A DNA stretch of 64,000 nucleotides from Microvirga pudoricolor (lineage in GTDB: Bacteria > Pseudomonadota > Alphaproteobacteria > Rhizobiales > Beijerinckiaceae). The position numbers and the translations under genes were made by a program. Below, one piece after another: positions 8,284 through 17,119 of the stretch; positions within the stretch are counted from its first letter, which is position 1, and the number at the start of each line of letters is the position of its first letter. The notes beneath the pieces were generated by a model. The model searched no databases. It worked only from the letters and a program-made list of their open reading frames with translations, and was not told the DNA's origin. The stretch covers positions 1,054,001-1,118,000 of the forward strand of contig NZ_JAFEMB010000001.1 of NCBI RefSeq assembly GCF_016892705.1. Direction: 5' to 3'.

Positions 8284-9855
8284 ATGCGAAGCCTGTCCCA
8301 TCCCGGGAGCCTCGTGGCCCTGGCCATCTTGGCTCTCGTGGTGGGCGGCTTCGCCACCCTGGTGCTGGCCGGGGGCGAGAAGCCGGCGCTCCTGGCGATC
8401 GGGCCCTACCTCGTCCGCGTCCTGATCTTCTCCACGGTCCAGGCTGCGCTCTCCAGCCTGCTCTCCCTGGTCTTCGGAGCCGCCCTCGCGCTCGCCCTGG
8501 CGCGGCGGCGGTTTCCGGGGCGCAATCTCGTCGTGTCGGCGCTCGGCCTCACCATGGTGATGCCCACCATCGTGGCGGTCTTCGCCGTGCTGGCGGTCTA
8601 CGGCCGCTCGGGCTGGCTCGCCGCCGGCCTGCACGGGATCGGGATCCCGGTCGAGATCAGCATCTTCGGCTATCCGGGCATTCTCATCGCCCATGTGTTC
8701 CTGAACGCTCCCTTCGTGGCGCGGATCATGCTCGACGCCCTCAATACGGTTCCGGCCGAACAGTGGCGGCTGGCGCAGACGCTGGGATTCTCGCCCGCCC
8801 AGATTCTCCGCCACCTCGATTGGCCCGCCCTGCGGGGCGAGGTGCCGGGCCTGGCAGGGCTCGTGTTCCTGGTCTGCTTCAAAAGTTTCGCCATCGTGTT
8901 GGCGCTCGGTGGCGGCCCGGCCCGCGCGACCTTGGAGGTCGCGATCTACGAGGCCCTGAAGATCGATCTCGATTTCGGGCGCGCCGCGTGGCTGGCCTTC
9001 ATCCAGACGGCTTTGTGCCTTGCCCTCACCCTTGCGCTGAACTGGGCCATCGCCCGCCCGCCGGCCGCCCAGACCGTTCGGGCGCTCGCGGTTCGGCCGG
9101 ATCGCACCGACCGGGGCCTTTTGGCCTGGGACAGCCTCGTGCTCGTCTTGGGCCTCCTGTTCCTGGCACCGCCTTTCCTGAGCGTGCTGGCCGGTCTCGC
9201 CCACGTGGCGGCCGTGCTGGACGCGGATTTCGCCCGCGCCTTCGCCACCAGCATCGTCATCGCGGCCCTGGCGGCCCTCATGGCCTGCCTGATGGCCCTG
9301 GCGCTCGGCGGTGCGGCGCGGCGCTTTCGCCTCGCCGCCAGGATGCCCCGGCTGGCGGCGCTCTACGACGCCCTGCCGAACACGCTCCTGGCGGTCCCGC
9401 CCTTCGCCCTGACGGCGGGCCTGTTTCTCGCTATCCGCCCCTTCGTCGACCCTGCCACGGCGGGATACATCCTCCTGCCTCTGATCAATGGCCTGGGCGC
9501 CCTGCCCTTCGCCTACCGGTTCATCGGACCGAGGATCATGATCGCGGGCGAGCGATACGGCCGCCTGTCGGCCTCCCTCGGCCTGAGGGGGCTCGACCGC
9601 CTCAAGATCATGGACTGGCCCATCCTCGCCCGGCCCCTCGGGGCGGCCTTCGCCCTTGCCATGGCGCTGTCGTTCGGCGACTTCGGCGTCGTGGCGCTGT
9701 TCGGCGGCACGGAGCTTCAGACCCTGCCCTATCTGCTCTACGAAAGACTGGGAGCCTACCGGCTGGAGGAAGCCTCCTCCATCGGCCTGCTCATCGTCCT
9801 GGTGTCCTTCGTCCTCGCCCTCCTGTCGGGTCGCCTGTCCCATGCTGCTGATTGA
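8284..9855 (+). CDS. thiP: Thiamine ABC transporter permease ThiP
   Basis: Inner-membrane permease of 523 residues, about twice the length of a single permease, as expected for ThiP, whose two homologous halves form the channel alone. Each half has six or so hydrophobic helices and an EAA-type loop: the first around residue 160-180 (AEQWRLAQTLGFSP), the second around residue 420-440 (GERYGRLSASLGLRG). The start at 8284 follows the twin palindromes; it has no strong Shine-Dalgarno, so a start slightly upstream is not excluded. The end overlaps thiQ by 14 bases. It works with ThiB and ThiQ. Confidence 0.92.
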   Translation: MRSLSHPGSLVALAILALVVGGFATLVLAGGEKPALLAIGPYLVRVLIFSTVQAALSSLLSLVFGAALALALARRRFPGRNLVVSALGLTMVMPTIVAVFAVLAVYGRSGWLAAGLHGIGIPVEISIFGYPGILIAHVFLNAPFVARIMLDALNTVPAEQWRLAQTLGFSPAQILRHLDWPALRGEVPGLAGLVFLVCFKSFAIVLALGGGPARATLEVAIYEALKIDLDFGRAAWLAFIQTALCLALTLALNWAIARPPAAQTVRALAVRPDRTDRGLLAWDSLVLVLGLLFLAPPFLSVLAGLAHVAAVLDADFARAFATSIVIAALAALMACLMALALGGAARRFRLAARMPRLAALYDALPNTLLAVPPFALTAGLFLAIRPFVDPATAGYILLPLINGLGALPFAYRFIGPRIMIAGERYGRLSASLGLRGLDRLKIMDWPILARPLGAAFALAMALSFGDFGVVALFGGTELQTLPYLLYERLGAYRLEEASSIGLLIVLVSFVLALLSGRLSHAAD

Positions 9856-10543
9856 CCGATGCCGCCTGACCTGGCCCGATTTCCGGGCGGAGTACACCCT
9901 GGCCGTGGAGACCGGCGCCCTGTGCGCCGTGGTGGGTCCGTCCGGTGGAGGCAAGACCACCCTGCTGCATATGATCGCCGGCTTCGAACAGCCCGAGAGC
10001 GGCGCCCTGACCCTGGACGGGCGCAGCCTCCTGCCCCTTCCGCCGGCGCGGCGGCCGGTGGCCATCGTGTTCCAGGACCACAACCTGTTTCCGCACCTCA
10101 CCGCCGCCCAGAACGTCGCCCTGGGGCTGCGCCCGTCCCTGCGCCTCACGGACGCCGAGAGGACCGCCGTGGCCGAGGCGCTCGATGCGGTCGAGCTGGA
10201 CGGGCTCGAGGCGCGCAAGCCGGGCGAGATGTCCGGGGGCCAGCGCCAGCGCGTGGCCTTGGCGCGGGCCCTCGTGTCTCACCGCCCGCTCATCCTCCTG
10301 GACGAGCCTTTCAGCAGCCTCGACCCGGGCCTGCGCCGGGGCATGATCGGACTGGTGGACGCCCTGCGCCGCCGCAGGCGCATCACAGTCGTGATGACGA
10401 TTCATACGCCCGAGGACGTCATGGAGGTCGCGGACCAGATGGCCTTCGTGGCCGATGGGTCCGTCATCGCCTCCGGCCCGCCGGGGAGGGTCCTGCGACA
10501 ATACGACGACCCCCGCATTGGCGCTTTTTGTGGAACCGGCTGA
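9842..10543 (+). CDS. thiQ: Thiamine ABC transporter ATPase ThiQ
   Basis: ATPase of 233 residues that energises ThiP. Walker A is GPSGGGKTT near residue 33, the Q-loop is VFQDHNLFPHLT, the ABC signature is MSGGQRQRVALARAL, Walker B is LILLDEPFSSLDP, and the switch histidine is in TIHTPED. All are intact. It begins within the last codons of thiP, so translation of the two is coupled. The short length without a regulatory C-terminal domain fits ThiQ rather than PotA/FbpC-type ATPases. Confidence 0.93.
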   Translation: MLLIDRCRLTWPDFRAEYTLAVETGALCAVVGPSGGGKTTLLHMIAGFEQPESGALTLDGRSLLPLPPARRPVAIVFQDHNLFPHLTAAQNVALGLRPSLRLTDAERTAVAEALDAVELDGLEARKPGEMSGGQRQRVALARALVSHRPLILLDEPFSSLDPGLRRGMIGLVDALRRRRRITVVMTIHTPEDVMEVADQMAFVADGSVIASGPPGRVLRQYDDPRIGAFCGTG

Positions 10544-10625
10544 ACCTTATCGGGCCTTAGCGGTTGTTCCCTCTCGGGAAGCTGGGCCGTGACATCGCGG
10601 TCTCCGGGGACGAGGGAGGCGGGAG

Positions 10626-11726
10626 ATGGCAGGTGTCAAATCCCTCAGGCAATCCTGCCGCACGGACGGCCTACTGGCGGCCGCCAACGCGACGGCCCGT
10701 CGCGCCGCCCCCGAAAACGACGTTTCGCCTTCCGACAGGACCCTCGCTGACGCGGTGGGATCCCTGCGCCGCAGCGGCCTGCTGGCCGCTCCCTTGCCCC
10801 GGGCCCTGGGCGGCGTCGGTCTGGGCCTGCCGGCCGAGGCCGGCAGCCGGCTTTGCGCCATCCTGCGTCTTCTGGGCTCGGGAAGTCTCGCCCTCGGACG
10901 GCTCTACGATCACCACGTCAACGTCATCCATCTGATCTGCGCCCACGGCACCCGCGAGCAGACCGAGCAGCTCGCCGTGGATGTGCGGGCGGGACAGCTC
11001 TTCGGCTTCTGGCACCTGGAGGATTGCCCCGATACGCTGGTGACGACCCGTCAGGGGAGCGACACCATCGTCGAGGGCCCTGGGTTCTGCGCCACGGGAT
11101 CGAGCCTTGTGAACCGCCCCCTGGCGGCGGCCCGCGTCCGATCGGGCGAGATCGTGCTGATCTCGCCGTGGCGGCTGATCCGCCAGCCCGTCGAGCGCCG
11201 GGAGGGGGCCGCTCGCATCAGCCTGGCGGATGTCAGGCTGTCCGCCGGGGATCTGGTGGGCATCCTGCCTCCGAACGGCCTCGACCCTGTCCTGTCGGCA
11301 TCGATCCGAGGATCGGCTGCGGTGCATCTGGGCCTGATCGAGAGCGTGCTCGAGGAGTTGAGCGAGCACCAGAGAGCCGTGGGCCAGGAGCACGATCCAC
11401 ACCGGCTGGCCCGGCTCGGCGAGGCCGCTGTGGCGGTTGAGACGGCGCGCCGTCTCGTGGAGCGCGCCGGGTCCGCGGACGGGCCTGGATCCGCCGGGCG
11501 GGCGGCGAGCAGCGCCAACCTCGCCGGCCTCGCGGTGGACAAGGCCGGATCTTGCCTCCAGTCCATCGCCCACGGTGCAGGAGGTCCTGCGGCAGGCGAG
11601 CCCGACACCGTCCTCGAGAAGCTCAGCCGAAAGCTCGAGGAGGCCCGGGAGCCATGGGTGGGCGATCGCCTGGTGCCCCCTGTACTGGCCCCACACCTGC
11701 CGCCGCCGATCACACCCTGTCACTAG
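10626..11726 (+). CDS. Acyl-CoA dehydrogenase-like flavoprotein
   Basis: Protein of 366 residues resembling the acyl-CoA dehydrogenase / flavin-dependent monooxygenase superfamily. An N-terminal helical part (residues 40-120) with LRRSGLLAAPLPRALGGVGLG is typical of the family's substrate-binding entry. A central beta domain follows, and then a helical C-terminal half containing GSAAVHLGLIESVLEEL. I do not see the usual catalytic glutamate motif clearly, and the last 30 residues are proline-rich and atypical. The ATG has GGAGGCGGGAG upstream. It stands alone between thiQ and the GGDEF-EAL gene, so context gives no pathway. Its assignment rests on general shape rather than on catalytic residues. 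Confidence 0.6.
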   Translation: MAGVKSLRQSCRTDGLLAAANATARRAAPENDVSPSDRTLADAVGSLRRSGLLAAPLPRALGGVGLGLPAEAGSRLCAILRLLGSGSLALGRLYDHHVNVIHLICAHGTREQTEQLAVDVRAGQLFGFWHLEDCPDTLVTTRQGSDTIVEGPGFCATGSSLVNRPLAAARVRSGEIVLISPWRLIRQPVERREGAARISLADVRLSAGDLVGILPPNGLDPVLSASIRGSAAVHLGLIESVLEELSEHQRAVGQEHDPHRLARLGEAAVAVETARRLVERAGSADGPGSAGRAASSANLAGLAVDKAGSCLQSIAHGAGGPAAGEPDTVLEKLSRKLEEAREPWVGDRLVPPVLAPHLPPPITPCH

Positions 11727-11865
11727 CCGAGGAGGCCGGGGTCCGGGCCGTCATGGAGCGTTGCCGGGGGAGGATCGTCCGCCCGCGCGGTTTTCTCGCG
11801 CCGCACGGCTTGCCATCCCGCCCCGGAATGTCGTTGAGTGAAGCTTAAGCTGCTTCCCAGGCCCA

Positions 11866-14187
11866 ATGACCGACCCATCCACACAGCGACTCTCGGCGAT
11901 CGGCGGTGAGTTCATCGATTCCGAGCGCGAGAGGGCCTTCCAGGCGGAGCGCATGCCGGAGACGGTTCGCCACCTCCGCCTTCTGTTCCTCCTCTCGGCC
12001 CTCCTGAACACGCTCTTCTTCATCAGCGACTGGCGTTTCTACGGCCAGCCGCACTTTCTCGTCGCATTCCCGGCCCGCGCGGTGGTCGTCGCGGTGTCCC
12101 TGGGGTGCTGGTTGGCCATCTCCCGCGTGGCTACGTTCCGCCAGGCCCAGGCCACGATGCTGGTCTGGCAGTGGGTGACCGCGCTGGCGGTCGGCGCGCT
12201 GGTCAGCTCCCACAGCGATCTCGCCCTATTCGTCGTCGTGATGCTGCCGTCGATCTATTACCTCGTGGTCCCCAATCCGTTCCGGTGGACCGTCATATCC
12301 GGCGCCGGGTGCAGCATCCTGATGCTCGTGGGCTACCTGTCCGGGGACGACACGCGGGCGACAGCCACCGGTCTCGTCCTCGCGGTCCTGGTGCTCAACT
12401 TCGCCCTCGTCCTGGTGGTGACGCGGTCCAACCGCCTGCGGCGCCTGGAATGGGCCGCCACGCAGGCGGAGCGCCGCGCCAAGGAGGAGCTGACCCGAAG
12501 CCGGGCGATGTTCGAGCGCCTGTTCAGAACCGTTCCGCTGCCCCTCGTGGTGGTCAAGACCGATGGCGGAATCCTGGACACGAACGATGCCGCCGTGACG
12601 TTCTTCGGGGCGAACCGCGACGTCCTCGGCATTCGCTCCGTGGACGAGATCTACATTCATCCGGAAGACCGGGTCGACCTGATCACGGCCCTCAAGCGCG
12701 AGGGCCGGGTGAACGATTTCGAGACCATGGTGCGCCTGGCCGACGGGTCCATCCGCAACGTTCTCGTCGCGGCTACCCTCGTCGAGGTCGAAGGCGCCGA
12801 CGCGGTGATTTCCGCCGTCATCGACATCACGGACCGCAAGGCCGCCGAGGAGCGGATCTGGCGCGCGGCGAGCCACGACCCGCTCACCGACCTACCCAAC
12901 CGCGCCCTGTTCCAGAGCCGGTTCGAGCTCGCCCTGGCGGACGCGAACCATACCGGCAACACCCTCACCCTGTTCCTGATCGACCTCGACGACTTCAAGG
13001 CCATCAACGACACGAGAGGGCACGACGCCGGCGACGCCCTGCTCCAGGAAATGGCCGAGCGCCTGCGCCGCATGATGCGCGACGAGGACACCGTCGCCCG
13101 GCTGGGCGGCGACGAGTTCGTGGTGATCGTCGGCCCGCCCCTGCGCATGGAGCACGCGGGCGCCCTCGCGAACCGGATCCTGGACGAGATGCGCCGCCCC
13201 TTCGTCTTCAAGGGAGAGCCGATCGAAAGCGGCGCCAGCATCGGCATCGCGGTCTATCCCGATCACGACAGCAAGCCCGCCGAGCTGATGAAGGACGCGG
13301 ACCTCGCCCTCTATTCGGCCAAGGCCCAGGGCCGCAACCGGGCGGTTCTCTTCTCGCCGGACATGCGCAACCTCGTCGAGCATCGCGCGACCATGACGCG
13401 GGACATTCAGGAGGCCCTGCAGGAGGGACAGATCGTTCCCTTCTACCAGCCGAAGGTGAATCTGGTGACCGGAGAGGTCATCGGCTTCGAGGCATTGGCG
13501 CGGTGGGACCATCCCCAGCAGGGCCTGCTGTCGCCCTCCGCCTTCCCCCTCGCCTTCAACGATCCGGAGCTGTCGGCCCTCATGGGCGAGCACATCGTGC
13601 GCCAGGTCGCGGCCGACATTCGCCGCTGGCTGGACCAGGGCGTGAAGTGCGGGCGCGTCGCCGTCAACCTGTCCACGTCCCAGTTCAGTTGGATCGGCCT
13701 CTCCAGGCGCTTCCTCGACATCCTCGAAGCGGCGGGCGTTCCGCCGCATTACCTCGACGTGGAAATCACCGAAACGGTCTTTCTCGGCCGGGCGTCCGTC
13801 CACGTCATGACGGCCTTGCAGCAGTTCCACGAACACGGCATCCGCATCGCTCTCGACGATTTCGGCACCGGCTACGCCTCCCTCATCCATCTCAAGCAGT
13901 TTCCGGTCGACGACATCAAGATCGACCAGAGCTTCATTCGGGACGTGGACCGGGACAGCGAGAGCGCCGCCATCGTGGTGGCGGTGATCGACCTGGGCAA
14001 GAGTCTTTGCATGGACGTGATCGCCGAAGGGGTCGAGACCGTGGAGCAGGCTCTCTTCCTGCGGGACCATGGCTGCCCCTTCGTCCAGGGCAACCTCTAC
14101 TCGCTCCCGCTCAGGGCCGAGGCGGTGGTGGAGTATCTCGGGCGGGAGCGCCTGCGGCTGCCCGATCCCGCGCCCTCGTCGGCCTGA
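11866..14187 (+). CDS. Membrane-bound PAS-GGDEF-EAL cyclic-di-GMP protein
   Basis: Signalling protein of 773 residues. The N-terminal part (about residues 40-195) has five or six hydrophobic segments, then a short coiled linker. A PAS domain (about 210-330) contains MFERLFRTVPLPLVVVKTDG. The GGDEF domain (about 335-495) has DDFKAIND and an intact RLGGDEF active site. The EAL domain (about 510-765) has FEALARW, EITET, DDFGTGYASL and EGVET. Both catalytic domains look competent, so it could make and degrade c-di-GMP, with one activity probably dominant. I do not see a clear RxxD inhibitory site. The ligand of the membrane and PAS sensors is unknown. The neighbours give no link. Confidence 0.93.
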   Translation: MTDPSTQRLSAIGGEFIDSERERAFQAERMPETVRHLRLLFLLSALLNTLFFISDWRFYGQPHFLVAFPARAVVVAVSLGCWLAISRVATFRQAQATMLVWQWVTALAVGALVSSHSDLALFVVVMLPSIYYLVVPNPFRWTVISGAGCSILMLVGYLSGDDTRATATGLVLAVLVLNFALVLVVTRSNRLRRLEWAATQAERRAKEELTRSRAMFERLFRTVPLPLVVVKTDGGILDTNDAAVTFFGANRDVLGIRSVDEIYIHPEDRVDLITALKREGRVNDFETMVRLADGSIRNVLVAATLVEVEGADAVISAVIDITDRKAAEERIWRAASHDPLTDLPNRALFQSRFELALADANHTGNTLTLFLIDLDDFKAINDTRGHDAGDALLQEMAERLRRMMRDEDTVARLGGDEFVVIVGPPLRMEHAGALANRILDEMRRPFVFKGEPIESGASIGIAVYPDHDSKPAELMKDADLALYSAKAQGRNRAVLFSPDMRNLVEHRATMTRDIQEALQEGQIVPFYQPKVNLVTGEVIGFEALARWDHPQQGLLSPSAFPLAFNDPELSALMGEHIVRQVAADIRRWLDQGVKCGRVAVNLSTSQFSWIGLSRRFLDILEAAGVPPHYLDVEITETVFLGRASVHVMTALQQFHEHGIRIALDDFGTGYASLIHLKQFPVDDIKIDQSFIRDVDRDSESAAIVVAVIDLGKSLCMDVIAEGVETVEQALFLRDHGCPFVQGNLYSLPLRAEAVVEYLGRERLRLPDPAPSSA

Positions 14188-14212
14188 GCATCCGGGACCG
14201 AATCGTCCGGCA

Positions 14213-14232
14213 AGTGACCTTATACTGGTATG
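14213..14232 (+). promoter_or_regulatory. Candidate amino-sugar regulon operator, copy 1 (distal, upstream of the first kinase)
   Basis: The site reads AGTGACCTTATACTGGTATG and aligns without gaps to copies at 14362, 24367 and 22113-22094. The shared pattern is AGTGRN3KRTAYYGG. The four sites occur only before amino-sugar and peptidoglycan-recycling genes in this window. The likely binder is the GntR/UTRA regulator encoded at 15300. Confidence 0.6.
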
Positions 14233-14361
14233 TCCGGGAACCGACCCTGTCCCCGGCCTCTCCGCCACCTCTTCCCGGCACTTCGCGTCAGAGGCGCAGA
14301 GACCGAGTGCCCGCTGCGTGCGAGCGGGCACCGGGCAAGGCCCTTCACGAAGTGGCTATTA

Positions 14362-14381
14362 AGTGGCATTGTACCGGTCCG
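14362..14381 (+). promoter_or_regulatory. Candidate amino-sugar regulon operator, copy 2 (proximal to the first kinase)
   Basis: The site reads AGTGGCATTGTACCGGTCCG, 39 bases upstream of the kinase ATG. An extra AAGTGGC half-unit lies exactly 11 bp upstream (14350), so the half-site is repeated on the same helix face. Two operators in one leader allow looping or cooperative repression. Confidence 0.55.
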
Positions 14382-14420
14382 ACAAGCGCAATCCCGCCCA
14401 AGTCAACCCGACGATCCTTC

Positions 14421-15296
14421 ATGAGCGAATTCCTGTATCTCGGCATCGATGGCGGCGGCACGAAATGCCGTGCGCGCCTGCGCGATGGCGAGGGGCGGCT
14501 TTTAGGCGAGGGCGTGGGAGGTTCGGCGAATATCCGCCTGGATCCGGATCTCGTCTGGTCGTCCATCCTGACGGCCGCCCGCATGGCCGTTGCGGAAGGC
14601 GGCCTCTCGGAGATCGACCTGAAACGCGTTCGTGCGGGCCTGGGAGCGGCGGGCGCCGGGCAGAGCAGCGCCGTGGAGCGTCTCCTGGCTCGGCCGCACC
14701 CCTTTGCGTCGTTCCAGGTCGAGACCGATGCCCATACGGCCTGGCTCGGCGCTTTCGGGGGGCGGGACGGCGCGATCCTGATCGTGGGAACGGGCTCCTG
14801 CGGCTACGGCTTCGTGGGGGACCGCCTCATCTATGTGGGAGGCTGGGGCTATGAAATCTCGGACGAGGGCAGCGGGGCGGCCATCGGCCGGGACCTGCTG
14901 CGCCGCCTGATCTGGGCTCATGACGGCCGCATCGCGGGCACGGCCCTGTCGAACGAGGTCTGGGCCGAGTTCAAGGGCGACCCCGAGGTTCTGGTGGACT
15001 GGGTCGGGCAGGCGCGCCCCAGCGACTACGCGCGCTTCGCGCCGGCCGTGCTGAGCCATGCCCGAAGCCGCGATCCCCTCGCCATCGCCCTCATGGAGGA
15101 GGCTGCGTCGGGGCTCGGCCGCATCGCGCTCCGGCTCCTGGATCTCGGGGCGCCCGCGATCTGTCTGTTCGGCGGCTTGTCGGAACCCCTGCGGCCCTGG
15201 CTGCCGCCGGTCGTCCGCGACGCCATCGCGCCGCCTGCCGCGGACGCGATGGACGGCGCCATTCTCCTCGCGCGCCAAGCCGACCAGCGGATGTGA
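14421..15296 (+). CDS. BadF/BadG-family sugar kinase, probable N-acetylglucosamine kinase
   Basis: ASKHA-fold kinase of 291 residues. The N-terminal phosphate loop is GIDGGGTKCRARL, the middle has IVGTGSCGYGF, then GWGYEISDEGSGAAIGRDLL, all typical of the BadF/NagK-like N-acetylhexosamine kinases. It opens an operon with a GntR regulator, a NagB-II deaminase and nagA, so phosphorylating cytoplasmic GlcNAc to GlcNAc-6-P is the natural role. The next gene starts 4 bases after its stop codon. Transcription is probably controlled by the two operators in the 230-base leader. A second BadF kinase lies at 25351; which one acts on GlcNAc and which on another sugar such as MurNAc or glucosamine is open. 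Confidence 0.82.
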   Translation: MSEFLYLGIDGGGTKCRARLRDGEGRLLGEGVGGSANIRLDPDLVWSSILTAARMAVAEGGLSEIDLKRVRAGLGAAGAGQSSAVERLLARPHPFASFQVETDAHTAWLGAFGGRDGAILIVGTGSCGYGFVGDRLIYVGGWGYEISDEGSGAAIGRDLLRRLIWAHDGRIAGTALSNEVWAEFKGDPEVLVDWVGQARPSDYARFAPAVLSHARSRDPLAIALMEEAASGLGRIALRLLDLGAPAICLFGGLSEPLRPWLPPVVRDAIAPPAADAMDGAILLARQADQRM

Positions 15297-15299
15297 CCC

Positions 15300-16076
15300 A
15301 TGACCGATCAAGCCGCTGCCCTTCCGCCGTTCGGCACCCTGGATGAGGCGAACCCCACGCCGCTCTATCTCCAGCTCCAGCATTTCATCGAAGAGGCCGT
15401 GCGCAACGGCTCCCTGAAGATGGATGCGGCCCTGCCGGGGGAGCGCGACCTCGCCAAGCAGCTCGGCATTTCCCGCGTCACGGTGCGCAAGGCCATCATG
15501 GGCCTCGTGAAGAAGGGCGTGCTGATCCAGCGCTGGGGGTCCGGCACGTTCGTGGCGCAGCAGATGCGCCTGGAGCAGCCCCTGTCGCGCCTCTCGAGCT
15601 TCACCGACGACATGTCGGCCCGCGGGATGCAATCCTCGGCGGTTCTGCTTAGCCGCTCGGTCGGCGTCGCCTCGACCGACGAGTTGATGGCGCTGGGGCT
15701 TTCTCCCGGTGAGACCGTCAGCCGGGTCAACCGCCTGCGCATGGCGGACGGCACACCCCTCGCCATCGAGCACGCGGTGGTACCGACCCGGTATCTGCCC
15801 GATCCCTCGCTCGTGAAGCAATCGCTGTACGCCGTGCTGCACGAGGGGGGCTACATGCCGGTCCGGGCCCTTCAGAGGCTGCACGCGGTCCTGCTCAGCG
15901 ACGAACAGGCCCAGCTCCTGAAGGTCCCGCCGCTCACCCCAGCGCTCTACATCGAACGGCGATCCTTCACGACGGCGGGCGAGGCCGTCGAGTTCACCTC
16001 CTCCTATTATCGCGGCGACGCCTACGATTTCGTCGCCGAGCTGACCATCGGCCAGCCGCAAACGGACACGCCATGA
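15300..16076 (+). CDS. GntR/HutC-family transcriptional regulator of amino-sugar genes (NagR/DasR type)
   Basis: Regulator of 258 residues. The N-terminal winged helix (about residues 18-85) contains PLYLQLQHFIEEAV and the recognition region LAKQLGISRVTVRKAI followed by the wing KGVLIQRWGSGTFV. The UTRA effector domain (about 100-250) has the HutC-family pattern, with GETVSRVNRLRMADGTPLAIE. Members of this type repress GlcNAc genes and are released by GlcN-6-P or GlcNAc-6-P. It lies between the kinase and nagB-II, and its stop overlaps the nagB-II start (ATGA). It is the obvious candidate to bind the repeated 20-bp element found before four promoters in this window. Confidence 0.88.
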   Translation: MTDQAAALPPFGTLDEANPTPLYLQLQHFIEEAVRNGSLKMDAALPGERDLAKQLGISRVTVRKAIMGLVKKGVLIQRWGSGTFVAQQMRLEQPLSRLSSFTDDMSARGMQSSAVLLSRSVGVASTDELMALGLSPGETVSRVNRLRMADGTPLAIEHAVVPTRYLPDPSLVKQSLYAVLHEGGYMPVRALQRLHAVLLSDEQAQLLKVPPLTPALYIERRSFTTAGEAVEFTSSYYRGDAYDFVAELTIGQPQTDTP

Positions 16077-17119
16077 ACCACCCCGACACGAATGCCACCA
16101 CCGCCATGCTGCGAGAGGCCCGGGAAGCGCCCGAGGTCGTGGCGCGCCTGCTCGGCGCCAACGGAAAACTCTGCGCCGATCTGGGCAAGCGGCTGCGCGC
16201 ATCCCCGCCTCCATTCGCGGTGACGTGCGCGCGCGGCAGTTCCGACAACGCCGCGACGTTCGCCAAATACCTGCTGGAGATTCATTCGGGCCTGGTGACG
16301 GCCTCCGTCGGACCCTCGGTGACCTCCGTCTACGCGGCCCGGCCGCGCATGCGCGATGCCCTGTTCCTGGCCGTCTCGCAGTCGGGCCGCAGTCCCGACA
16401 TCCTGCATCTGGCTCAGGCCGGGCGCGATGACGGAGCCCTGACGGTCGCCCTCGTCAACGACACCACCTCTCCTCTCGCCTCCACCTGCGAGATCGTCCT
16501 GCCGCTTCATGCCGGACCGGAGAAGAGCGTCGCGGCGACGAAATCCTTCATCGCGGCTCTGGCGGCGGGTGTCCAGCTCATCGCGCACTGGTCGCAGGAC
16601 CGGGCCCTGCTGGACGCCCTCGACCGCCTGCCGGATGTTCTGTCCCGGGCCTCTCATCTCGATTGTTCGCCGGCTCTGCCCTTGCTGTCGGGGTCGGACA
16701 ATCTCTTCGTGGTCGGACGCGGCGTGGGCTTTGCCGTCGCTCAGGAAGCGGCTCTCAAGCTGAAGGAGACCTCCGGGGTCCACGCGGAGGCGATGAGCGC
16801 CGCCGAACTCATGCACGGCCCCTGGACGCTCGCGGGCGATCATTTCCCGGTACTCGTGCTGAGCCAGCGCGACGAGACGCTGGGCGGCGTCACCGACCTT
16901 GTGTCGAAGCTCCGAGACCAGGGCGTTCCCGTCGTCGTGGCCGGCGCGGCCGACGGCCCCGCCACGGCGATGCTGCCCTCCCTGGAGGACGTGCATCCCT
17001 ACCTGGCGCCCATCGCCATGATCCAGAGCTTCTATCCCCTCGTGAATGCCATTGCGCTCGCTCGCGGCCGCAATCCGGACAGCCCGCCCCGCCTGCGCAA
17101 AGTGACGGAGACGGTCTGA
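16073..17119 (+). CDS. Glucosamine-6-phosphate deaminase, SIS-domain (NagB-II) type
   Basis: Protein of 348 residues made of two SIS domains, related to the isomerase half of GlmS. The first (about residues 40-180) contains CARGSSDNAATFAKY and SQSGRSPDIL; the second (about 200-340) contains GRGVGFAVAQEAALKLKE and AELMHGP. The C-terminal RNPDSPPRLRKVTETV is the classic ending of NagB-II / AgaS-like deaminases. It would convert GlcN-6-P to fructose-6-P and ammonia, after NagA. There is no glutaminase domain, which rules out GlmS. The stop and the nagA start overlap (TGATG), so the two enzymes are translationally coupled. Confidence 0.88.
   Translation: MNHPDTNATTAMLREAREAPEVVARLLGANGKLCADLGKRLRASPPPFAVTCARGSSDNAATFAKYLLEIHSGLVTASVGPSVTSVYAARPRMRDALFLAVSQSGRSPDILHLAQAGRDDGALTVALVNDTTSPLASTCEIVLPLHAGPEKSVAATKSFIAALAAGVQLIAHWSQDRALLDALDRLPDVLSRASHLDCSPALPLLSGSDNLFVVGRGVGFAVAQEAALKLKETSGVHAEAMSAAELMHGPWTLAGDHFPVLVLSQRDETLGGVTDLVSKLRDQGVPVVVAGAADGPATAMLPSLEDVHPYLAPIAMIQSFYPLVNAIALARGRNPDSPPRLRKVTETV

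Noticed and set aside
8158..10218. Long minus-strand open frame opposite thiPQ
   Set aside because: Its composition is typical of antisense shadow, and thiP and thiQ have full motifs on the plus strand.
14188..14420. Possible small gene in the 233-base leader of the first kinase gene
   Set aside because: No frame has a start with a ribosome site. The gap is better explained by two operator copies.
12105..15296. Long open frame across the GGDEF-EAL gene into the kinase gene
   Set aside because: The part before 14421 is arginine/proline-rich text in the wrong frame of the GGDEF-EAL gene. Only the kinase portion is real.
16073..17119. Glucosamine-6-phosphate synthase GlmS
   Set aside because: The two SIS domains resemble GlmS, but there is no N-terminal glutaminase domain and the context is catabolic, next to nagA.
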